23,108 bases of DNA from Heterostelium multicystogenum. Its lineage: Eukaryota > Evosea > Eumycetozoa > Acytosteliales > Acytosteliaceae. The stretch spans positions 1 to 23,108 of the forward strand of contig RCNN01000591.1 in NCBI GenBank assembly GCA_003667245.1, in the 5' to 3' direction. Positions 15,942-23,108 of this stretch are shown piece after piece; position 1 is the stretch's first letter; each line of letters opens with the position of its first letter. The position numbers and the translations under genes are program-made. The notes below the pieces were generated by a model. That model was not told where the DNA came from. It ran no database searches and saw only the letters and a program-made list of their open reading frames with translations.

Positions 15942-16802
15942 ATGCCGCAGACAAAACACGAAATACCCGACGTTCAGCACCTGTTGCCCGGCCAATTGCC
16001 GCAACTCGCTGCGCGTTCCCCGGACGCCCATAAAGGCCAGTTCGGCCATGTATTGCTGATCGGCGGCGACCGCGGTTTTGGCGGCGCCGCCTTGCTCAGT
16101 GCTGAAAGTGCCCTGCGCATTGGTGCCGGAATGGTTTCCCTGGCGACCCGCAGCGAGCACGTCGGTGCGGCGCTGGCGCGGTTGCCGGAAGTGATGACGG
16201 TGGGCGTGCACTCGGCCAATCAATTGATGGGCCTGCTGGAAAAGATTTCCGTGATCGTCATCGGCCCGGGCCTGGGCGAGGCCTCCTGGGGCAAAAGCCT
16301 GCTGTCGGTAGCGGCCAATGCCAGGCAGCCGCAAGTCTGGGACGCCGATGCCTTGAACCTGCTGGCGGCGGGCAGCGTCAGCTTGCCGGCCAATTGTGTG
16401 ATCACTCCGCATCCTGGCGAAGCGGCCCGCTTGATGGGTATTTCGACAGCCGAGGTTCAGGCCGACCGCCTTAACGTGGCGCGTGCCTTGAGTCAGAAAT
16501 TCAATGCGGTGGCCATCCTCAAGGGCGCCGGCAGCTTGATCGCCAGCCCGGACGGTCGGGTTGCCCGCTGCGATCAGGGCCATCCTGCAATGGCAACCGC
16601 TGGCCTTGGCGATGTGTTGGCCGGCCTGGTCGGTGCTTTGCTGGCGCAAGGCATGCCGGCATTTGATGCCGCCTGCCTGGCGGTCTGGCTGCATGCCACT
16701 GCCGGAGATCGCCAGGGTACCTACGGTCGCGGGCTGGCCGCCAGCGACCTGATTCCTGCCATTCGTCAGTTGCTGGAGGAGCAATCGCCGTGTCTGAAGT
16801 AG
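15942..16802 (+). CDS. nnrD: ADP-dependent NAD(P)H-hydrate dehydratase
   Basis: Repairs hydrated NAD(P)H (NADHX/NADPHX) using ADP. The 286-aa protein is a ribokinase-like fold of the YjeF C-terminal type. Motifs: KGQFGHVLLIGGDRGFGGA near residue 31 (nucleotide loop), VIGPGLGE, WDADALNLL, TPHPGEAARLMG, and the catalytic-region ATAGLGDVLAGLVGALLAQG. It lacks the N-terminal epimerase domain found in E. coli Nnr (YjeF), so the epimerase must be absent or elsewhere. The frame is intact. Its 3' end overlaps tsaE by 13 bases, so translation is probably coupled. A good -10 box lies upstream. Confidence 0.92.
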   Translation: MPQTKHEIPDVQHLLPGQLPQLAARSPDAHKGQFGHVLLIGGDRGFGGAALLSAESALRIGAGMVSLATRSEHVGAALARLPEVMTVGVHSANQLMGLLEKISVIVIGPGLGEASWGKSLLSVAANARQPQVWDADALNLLAAGSVSLPANCVITPHPGEAARLMGISTAEVQADRLNVARALSQKFNAVAILKGAGSLIASPDGRVARCDQGHPAMATAGLGDVLAGLVGALLAQGMPAFDAACLAVWLHATAGDRQGTYGRGLAASDLIPAIRQLLEEQSPCLK

Positions 16803-17260
16803 TTCTTTTCCTGCCTGATGAAGACGCCATGGTCGCCTTGGGCAACCGTATTGCCCGGGTCACTCAAGGCTCAGGGCTGATCTTTCTGGAAGGCGATCTC
16901 GGCGCCGGAAAAACCACCTTGTCCCGGGGCATCATTCGCGGGTTGGGGCACGCGGGTGCTGTGAAAAGCCCTACGTTCACCTTGGTAGAACCCTACGAAA
17001 TCGGTGACGTACGAGCGTTCCACTTCGACCTGTATCGCCTGGTGGACCCGGAAGAACTGGAATACATGGGCATTCGTGATTACTTCGATGAGGACGCCTT
17101 GTGCCTGATCGAGTGGCCAGATAAAGGCACAGGCTTTTTGCCAAAGCCGGACCTGACCATTACCATTACCCCGCATAAGCAAGGACGTCAGCTGAAGTTG
17201 TTGTCCCAGAGCGCGCGCGGCGAGTCGTGGTGCGCCGCCTTGGCATTGGAATTCAAATAA
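16790..17260 (+). CDS. tsaE: tRNA t6A biosynthesis ATPase TsaE
   Basis: P-loop ATPase that, with TsaB and TsaD, is needed to make threonylcarbamoyladenosine at position 37 of ANN-decoding tRNAs. The 156-aa protein has Walker A EGDLGAGKTTLSRG, the switch-like SPTFTLVEPY, the FHFDLYRL segment, and Walker B-like CLIEWPDKG. The start is GTG at 16790, inside the nnr reading frame, with GGAGGA upstream (16776-16781). amiB starts 3 bases after its stop. The frame is intact. Confidence 0.95.
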   Translation: MSEVVLFLPDEDAMVALGNRIARVTQGSGLIFLEGDLGAGKTTLSRGIIRGLGHAGAVKSPTFTLVEPYEIGDVRAFHFDLYRLVDPEELEYMGIRDYFDEDALCLIEWPDKGTGFLPKPDLTITITPHKQGRQLKLLSQSARGESWCAALALEFK

Positions 17261-17263
17261 TTG

Positions 17264-18696
17264 ATGGGGTTAGGTATGCGCTTTCGCGCGTTGGTTACTG
17301 TCGTAGGGGTGTTGCTTGCGGCAATGACTTTCAATGCACTGGCGGCCTCACAGGTGAAAAGTGTTCGCCTGTGGCGGGCACCGGATAACACGCGACTGGT
17401 ATTCGACCTGTCTGGCCCGGTTCAGCACAGCGTCTTCACCCTCACGGCGCCTGATCGCCTGGTGATTGATATCAACGGTGCGACCCTGGCCGCGCCGTTG
17501 AAAGTCGCCATGGCCAATACCCCGATTACCGCGATGCGCTCGGCCCAGCGTACGCCGACCGACCTGCGGGTGGTCATCGACCTGAAAAAGGCCGTGACCC
17601 GAAAAGCTTCGTGCTGGCGCCCAACGCGCAGTATGGCAACCGGCTGGTGGTCGACCTGTTCGACAACGCCGCCGATGCCGCGCCGCCGCCTGCGCCAACT
17701 CCAAGCGTCGCGACGATACCTGCGGTGCCGGTCAACCAGTCGCAACCCCAGGTCAAATTGCCGCCGCTGCCACCGGCTCCGGCGGGCAAACGTGACATTA
17801 TCGTGGTCATCGATGCCGGTCACGGCGGCGAAGACCCGGGTGCCTCGGGCTCGCGCGGCCAGCATGAAAAAGACGTAGTACTGGCCATCGCCCGCGAACT
17901 GCAGCGCCAGATCAATGGCATGAAAGGCTACCGCGCCGAGCTGACCCGGACCGGCGACTACTTTATTCCGCTGCGTGGCCGTACCGAAATCGCCCGCAAG
18001 AAGGGCGCCGACCTGTTCGTCTCGATCCACGCCGACGCCGCACCTTCGGCCGCGGCGTTTGGTGCCTCGGTGTTTGCCCTGTCTGATCGCGGCGCTACGT
18101 CCGAGACCGCCCGCTGGCTGGCGGACAGTGAAAACCGTTCCGACTTGATCGGCGGGGCTGGCAACGTATCCCTCGACGACAAGGACAAGATGCTCGCTGG
18201 CGTATTGCTCGATCTGTCGATGACTGCCTCGCTGACCTCCAGCCTGAACGTGGGGCAGAAAGTCCTGAGCAACATTGGTCGCGTCACCTCGCTGCACAAA
18301 CAGCGCGTGGAACAGGCCGGGTTCATGGTGCTCAAGTCGCCGGATATTCCGTCGATCCTGGTGGAAACCGGGTTTATCTCCAACTCCAACGAAGCTTCGA
18401 AACTGGCCTCGGCCAGCCACCAGCAGGCGTTGGCGCGGTCCATCAGCGCCGGTGTTCGCCAGTTCTTCCAGCAGAACCCGCCGCCGGGCACTTATATAGC
18501 CTGGCTGCGTGACTCCGGGAAAATCGCCCAGGGCCCGCGTGACCATCGCGTGCAGCCGGGCGACACCCTGGCGATGCTGGCGGTGCGCTTCCAGGTGTCA
18601 GCGGCAACCTTGCGCAGTGCCAACAACCTCAAGACCGATGAATTGAAGGTCGGCCAGGTGTTGACCATCCCGGGCACTGAACTGGCGGCGCAATAA
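17264..18696 (+). CDS. amiB: N-acetylmuramoyl-L-alanine amidase with AMIN and LysM domains, frameshifted
   Basis: Periplasmic zinc amidase that splits septal peptidoglycan during division. Signal peptide to about residue 27 (AMTFNALAA); AMIN domain at about 30-130, which targets the septum; Amidase_3 domain with the zinc ligands in [10 protein letters not shown], an [11 protein letters not shown]lu, SIHADA and [11 protein letters not shown]-terminal LysM in [13 protein letters not shown] through VGQVLTIP. One C is missing at 17598-17600, within the AMIN part; the total is then 477 aa. Start candidates are ATG 17264, ATG 17276 and TTG 17261. GGGG at 17266-17269 would serve 17276, so the exact start is open. 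The stop overlaps the mutL ATG by one base. Confidence 0.93.
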
Positions 18697-20608
18697 TGAG
18701 CGAAACAGTCTTGAGCAATACCTCGCGCATCGAGCTGCTAAGCCCGCGTCTCGCCAACCAGATCGCGGCGGGTGAGGTGGTCGAGCGGCCAGCGTCGGTG
18801 ATCAAGGAGTTGCTGGAAAACAGTATCGACTCCGGCGCCAGGCGCATTGATGTCGATGTTGAGCAAGGCGGCGTCAAGCTGCTGCGAGTGCGCGACGACG
18901 GCAGCGGGATTTCCTCCGATGACCTGCCGCTGGCCCTGGCCCGTCACGCCACCAGCAAGATTCGTGACCTGGAAGACCTGGAGCGGGTGATGAGCCTCGG
19001 GTTTCGTGGTGAGGCCCTGGCCTCCATCAGCTCCGTGGCTCGCCTGACCCTGACTTCCCGCACCCGCGACGCCGACCAGGCCTGGCAGGTTGAAACCGAA
19101 GGCCGCGACATGGCGCCCCGGGTCCAGCCGGCGGCACATCCGGTGGGCACCTCGGTGGAAGTACGCGACCTGTTCTTCAATACCCCGGCCCGGCGTAAAT
19201 TCCTCAAGGCCGAAAAAACCGAATTCGATCACCTGCAGGAAGTCATCAAGCGCCTGGCCCTGGCTCGGTTTGATGTGGCTTTCCACCTGCGCCACAACGG
19301 CAAGACCATCCTCAGCCTGCACGAGGCCCATGATGATGCGGCCCGTGCGCGGCGTGTCTCGGCCATCTGCGGCGCGGGGTTCCTGGAGCAGGCGCTGCCG
19401 ATCGAGATCGAGCGCAATGGCCTGCGGCTGTGGGGTTGGGTGGGTTTGCCGACTTTCTCCCGTAGCCAGGCGGACATGCAGTATTTCTTCGTGAATGGCC
19501 GGGCGGTGCGCGACAAGCTGGTGGCCCACGCGGTGCGCCAGGCGTATCGCGACGTGCTGTTCAACGGGCGGCATCCGACGTTTGTGCTGTTTTTCGAGGT
19601 CGACCCGTCGGTGGTCGACGTCAACGTGCACCCGACCAAGCACGAAGTGCGCTTCCGTGACGGTCGCATGGTCCACGACTTTCTTTACGGCACCCTGCAC
19701 CGCGCCTTGGGCGATGTGCGGCCGGATGATCACCTGGCGGCGCCGATTGTCACGGCTGTTGTCCGTCCTTCAGGGCCGGAAGCCGGCGAGTTCGGGCCCC
19801 AGGGCGAAATGAGCCTGGCGGCCAACCTGCTGCAATCGCCGCAAGCCCAGCCGAGCTTTACCGCACCTGGTTCAGGCGCCGGCGCCGGTTATCAATACCA
19901 GTACACCCCGCGTCCGCAATCGGCGGTGCCGGTGGCCGAGGCCCAGGCGGCCTATCGCGAGTTTTTCGCGCCGCTGCCGGCGCCGAGCCAGGTGCTGCCG
20001 CGTTGCCGGAAGGCCAGGGCGACGTGCCGCCGTTGGGTTACGCGCTGGCACAGCTAAAGGGTATTTATATTCTTGCGGAAAACGCCCATGGCCTGGTGTT
20101 GGTGGACATGCACGCCGCCCACGAGCGGATCATGTACGAGCGCCTGAAGATCGCCATGGCCAGCGAAGGCCTGAGCGGCCAGCCGCTGCTGGTGCCGGAA
20201 TCCCTGGCGGTCAGCCAGCGGGAAGCGGATTGCGCCGAAGAGCACATCAGCGTGTTCCAGAAGCTGGGCTTTGAGCTGCAACGCCTGGGGCCGGAAACCC
20301 TGGCTATCCGCCAGATTCCGGCTTTGCTCAAGCAGGCAGAGGCCAACCGGCTGGTGGCCGACGTACTGGCAGACCTGATGGAATACGGCACCAGTGACCG
20401 GATCCAGGCCCACATCAATGAACTGCTCGGCACCATGGCCTGTCACGGCGCCATCCGCGCCAACCGCCGGCTGGCCTTGCCGGAAATGAACGGCCTGCTG
20501 CGGGACATGGAAAACACCGAGCGCAGCGGCCAGTGCAACCATGGCCGCCCGACCTGGACCCAGATGGGCCTGGACGACCTGGACAAACTGTTCTTGCGCG
20601 GCCGTTGA
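18696..20608 (+). CDS. mutL: DNA mismatch repair protein MutL, frameshifted
   Basis: Links MutS mismatch recognition to strand incision. The N-terminal GHKL ATPase has [26 protein letters not shown] and [13 protein letters not shown]; the middle transducer domain follows, then a disordered linker (about residues 345-445), then the C-terminal dimerisation domain. That domain carries [12 protein letters not shown] at about residue 471 (the DxHAx2Ex4E endonuclease motif), ACHGAIRA and CNHGRPT. It therefore looks like an endonuclease-type MutL, as expected where MutH is absent. One base is missing near 19998-20003, in the linker; the total is then 637 aa, normal. The stop overlaps the miaA ATG by one base. 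Confidence 0.95.
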
Positions 20609-21581
20609 TGAGTGCCTTGCCCCCCGCCATCTTCCTGATGGGCCCGACGGCCGCCGGCAAGACCGACCTGGCCATCGAGCTGACCAAGGTCTTGCCGTGC
20701 GAGTTGATCAGTGTCGACTCTGCACTGGTTTACCGGGACATGGACATCGGCACTGCCAAACCTTCAAAAGAGCTGCTGGCCCAGTATCCGCACCGGTTGA
20801 TCGACATTATTGATCCCAGCGAGAGCTATTCGGCGGCGGATTTTCGCATCGATGCGCTGGCCGCCATGGCCGATATCACCGCGCGGGGCAAGATTCCGCT
20901 GCTGGTCGGCGGCACGATGCTCTACTACAAGGCCTTGCAGGAAGGTCTGGCTGATATGCCGCCAGCTGATCCACAGGTGCGCGCCGAACTTGAAGAAGAG
21001 GCTACGCGCCTTGGCTGGCAGGCCTTGCACGATCAGTTGGCCCATTGTGGATCCGGTTTCCGCCGCGCGAATTCATCCCAATGACCCCCAGCGCCTGACG
21101 CGAGCGTTGGAAGTCTGGCGGGTCAGTGGCCAGACCATGACTGAACACAGGCTGAAACAAACTGCGCAAAGTGCTGAAGCAGGCGCCTCGGGACACTCAC
21201 AATTGCCCTATACTGTGGCGAATCTGGCCATCGCTCCGACGGATCGCCAGGTGCTGCATGAACGAATTGCACAAAGATTCACAATTATGTTGGAACAGGG
21301 GTTTGTGGAGGAGGTCGTAGCACTGCGTTCAAGAGGTGACCTGCATCCAGGGCTGCCTTCGATACGTGCTGTAGGCTACCGCCAAGTCTGGGATCATCTG
21401 GATGGCAAGCTGACGTCAGCCGAAATGCAGGAGCGCGGGCATCATTGCCACGCGCCAATTGGCGAAGCGTCAGTTCACCTGGTTGCGCAGTTGGAGCGAT
21501 TTGCACTGGCTGGACAGCCTGGACAGCGACAATCTGTCACGCGCCTTGAAATACTTGGGAACGGTCTCCATATTGAGCTGA
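20608..21581 (+). CDS. miaA: tRNA dimethylallyltransferase MiaA, frameshifted twice
   Basis: Adds an isopentenyl group to A37 of tRNAs that read UNN codons. P-loop [14 protein letters not shown], then [19 protein letters not shown] with the conserved Asp, the [17 protein letters not shown] segment, the [11 protein letters not shown] helix, and [16 protein letters not shown]. Extra bases at 21041-21043 (C) and 21437-21439 (G) break the frame twice. Allowing for both, the C-terminus is a tract around [12 protein letters not shown], ending at TGA 21579-21581, for 323 aa. The start ATG overlaps the mutL stop. The 93-base gap to hfq has a run of eight or more T, but I see no stem before it. Confidence 0.93.
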
Positions 21582-21674
21582 GTCCTTGCAATTGCCGTCT
21601 ATCCTTGGGGGTGTGACGGCCATGAGCTATCTATTTTCCGATTTTTTTTATTGATCCTTAAAGGAGTGCGGCAC

Positions 21675-21939
21675 ATGTCAAAAGGGCATTCGCTACAAGA
21701 CCCTTACTTGAATACTTTACGTAAAGAGAAAGTTGGGGTTTCCATCTATCTGGTCAACGGTATCAAGCTGCAAGGTACGATCGAGTCGTTCGACCAGTTC
21801 GTGATCCTGCTGAAAAACACCGTAAGCCAAATGGTTTTACAAGCACGCTATCTCGACCGTAGTGCCGGTTCGTCCAATTCGTCTGCCTAGCGCAACCGAA
21901 GAACAGGGTGACGCCGAGCCTGCACCAGGTAACGCCTGA
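21675..21939 (+). CDS. hfq: RNA chaperone Hfq, frameshifted
   Basis: Hexameric Sm-like chaperone that pairs small RNAs with mRNAs; in Pseudomonas it also works with Crc in catabolite repression. The Sm1 motif is clear ([20 protein letters not shown], residues about 23-42). One extra T in the T4 run at 21835-21838 breaks the frame at about residue 54, before the Sm2 motif. The next frame gives [16 protein letters not shown] and the acidic tail to TGA 21937-21939. The total is then 87 aa, as usual for the genus; a naive call would give a false C-terminus ending at 21890. AAGGAG at 21661-21666 supports ATG 21675. hflX follows after 12 bases. Confidence 0.95.
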
Positions 21940-21940
21940 T

Positions 21941-21954
21941 AGGAGTCTCCTTTG
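21941..21954 (+). promoter_or_regulatory. Ribosome binding site that sets the TTG start of hflX
   Basis: AGGAG at 21941-21945 lies 6 bases before TTG 21952. The protein then begins LFFERHGGGERV, the usual HflX N-terminus. The next in-frame ATG is far inside the protein. Confidence 0.8.
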
Positions 21955-23108
21955 TTCTTTGAGCGCCACGGTGGTGGTGAGCGAGTAATCCTCGTTCACT
22001 TGGATGGACAGGACCCTGAGGCGCGCGAAGATCCGCAGGAGTTTCAGGAGTTGGCAAATTCGGCCGGCGCCGAGACCGTCGCGTTTTTTAACGTGCCGCG
22101 TCATCGGCCAACCGCCAAATTCCTGATCGGCAGCGGCAAGGTCGAGGAACTGCGCGACCTGGTCCACGCCGAAAAGGCCGATCTGGTGATTTTCAATCAC
22201 ATCCTCACGCCCAGTCAGGAACGTAACCTCGAACGAGTTTTCGAGTGTCGCGTGATCGACCGCACGGGTCTGATTCTCGATATTTTCGCTCAACGCGCCC
22301 GTACCCATGAAGGCAAGCTCCAGGTAGAACTGGCCCAGCTTGACCACATGAGCACCCGGCTGGTTCGTGGCTGGACTCACCTTGAGCGCCAGGGTGGCGG
22401 CATCGGCATGCGCGGCCCGGGTGAAACCCAGCTGGAAACCGACCGGCGTCTGCTGCGGGTGCGCCTGCGACAGATCAAGGGCCGCCTGGAGAAGGTGCGC
22501 AGCCAGCGCGAACAATCGCGACGTGGCCGTATGCGTGCGGATATCCCGACCGTTTCCCTGGTGGGCTATACCAACGCCGGCAAATCCACACTCTTCAACA
22601 ACGTGACGAAATCGGACGTGTACGCGGCCGACCAACTGTTCGCGACCCTCGACCCGACCTTGCGCCGTCTGGAACTGGACGACCTGGGGCCGATTGTCCT
22701 GGCCGATACCGTGGGTTTCATTCGTCACTTGCCCCACAAGCTGGTCGAGGCATTTCGGTCTACGCTCGAAGAGTCGAGCAATTCCGACCTGCTGTTGCAC
22801 GTGATCGATGCGGCCGAACCGGATCGCATGTTGCAGATTGAACAGGTCATGGTGGTGCTGGGCGAGATTGGTGCCCAGGACTTGCCGATCCTCGAGGTCT
22901 ATAACAAACTCGATTTGCTTGAAGGCGTTGAGCCACAAATCCAGCGCGACGAAAACGGCAAGCCCCAGCGGGTCTGGCTGTCGGCGCGTGATGGCAGTGG
23001 CCTGGAATTGCTTGAACAAGCCATTGCCGAGCTGTTGGGCAGCGATTTGTTCGTCGGCACCTTGCGCTTGCCGCAGCGTTTTGCTCGACTGCGTGCACAG
23101 TTTTTCGA
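21952..23108 (+). CDS. hflX: Ribosome-associated GTPase HflX (3' end beyond window)
   Basis: GTPase that binds the 50S subunit and can split stalled or hibernating ribosomes. The first 385 codons are present and unbroken. The N-terminal HflX domain covers about residues 1-180, with HILTPSQERNLE, the RTGLILDIFAQRA segment and GIGMRGPGETQLETDRR. The GTPase domain follows: G1 GYTNAGKST, switch LFATLDPTLRRLEL, G3 DTVGF, G4 NKLD, G5-like SARDGSG. The window ends a little after the GTPase domain, so about 45-50 residues are probably missing. The start is TTG with AGGAG. In related genomes hflK and hflC come next. Confidence 0.96.
   Translation, partial: MFFERHGGGERVILVHLDGQDPEAREDPQEFQELANSAGAETVAFFNVPRHRPTAKFLIGSGKVEELRDLVHAEKADLVIFNHILTPSQERNLERVFECRVIDRTGLILDIFAQRARTHEGKLQVELAQLDHMSTRLVRGWTHLERQGGGIGMRGPGETQLETDRRLLRVRLRQIKGRLEKVRSQREQSRRGRMRADIPTVSLVGYTNAGKSTLFNNVTKSDVYAADQLFATLDPTLRRLELDDLGPIVLADTVGFIRHLPHKLVEAFRSTLEESSNSDLLLHVIDAAEPDRMLQIEQVMVVLGEIGAQDLPILEVYNKLDLLEGVEPQIQRDENGKPQRVWLSARDGSGLELLEQAIAELLGSDLFVGTLRLPQRFARLRAQFF

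Noticed and set aside
15537..16784. 415-codon open frame on the minus strand across nnr and queG
   Set aside because: It is opposite nnr and out of frame in queG; its translation shows no domain.
17422..18546. Minus-strand open frame opposite amiB
   Set aside because: Composition-driven shadow of a well-supported amidase.
21620..21660. Rho-independent terminator between miaA and hfq
   Set aside because: There is a T run but no convincing GC stem before it; hfq may be served by read-through plus an internal promoter.
14..21939. True pseudogenisation of a dozen core genes
   Set aside because: All breaks are single-base indels with no stop substitutions or deletions, and they fall in essential genes. 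Sequencing error is simpler.
21763..23019. 418-codon open frame opposite hfq and hflX
   Set aside because: Antisense shadow: HflX motifs on the plus strand are unbroken and there is no ribosome site or known domain on the other strand.

Overview
The window looks like chromosomal core DNA from a Pseudomonas of the P. fluorescens group. The evidence is the GC-rich coding, the gene order, the parC and hfq sequences, a rhodanese with the RhdA active-site loop, and several families of short palindromic intergenic repeats typical of that group. No phage, plasmid, IS, CRISPR, rRNA or tRNA was seen. No intergenic gap exceeds 300 bases.

Layout. (1) 14-2812: a retropepsin-like periplasmic aspartic protease, then parC. 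(2) 2987-3697: a lone PqiC-type lipoprotein, ending at a terminator and an inverted REP pair. (3) 3885-6769: a membrane sensor-like YtjB/AhpA-family protein (minus strand), divergent from serB. (4) 6890-10176, minus strand: an HDOD-domain gene, rhdA and psd. (5) 10343-12221: motA-motB, preceded by a good sigma-28 (FliA) promoter candidate and followed by a perfect 22-bp terminator stem and a second REP pair. (6) 12376-14057: rsgA (minus) divergent from orn (plus). (7) 14204-15879: a TRIC/UPF0126 membrane protein (plus), whose 3' end overlaps the 3' end of queG (minus). (8) 15942-23108: the conserved nnr-tsaE-amiB-mutL-miaA-hfq-hflX superoperon, with hflX cut by the window end. The last block joins metabolite repair, tRNA t6A synthesis, cell-wall splitting, mismatch repair, tRNA i6A synthesis, sRNA regulation and a ribosome-associated GTPase. 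Its genes overlap or sit a few bases apart, except for a 93-base gap before hfq.

The most striking property is technical. I count 15 single-base indels (11 insertions, 4 deletions) in 12 of 19 genes, including essential ones (parC, orthologues of rsgA, tsaE-operon genes, mutL, hfq). In each case the lost frame resumes with normal family sequence and the total length returns to the family norm. This fits uncorrected sequencing or assembly error better than gene decay. Coordinates given for those genes span the whole interrupted gene.

Biologically, the best leads are: the YtjB-like protein, which seems to carry a degenerate class III cyclase-like domain behind an acidic linker; the FliA promoter plus 5'-end hairpin of motAB; and the placement of palindromic repeats at three of four tail-to-tail gene junctions, the fourth being a 22-bp gene overlap. 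I did not find a clearly new multi-gene system.
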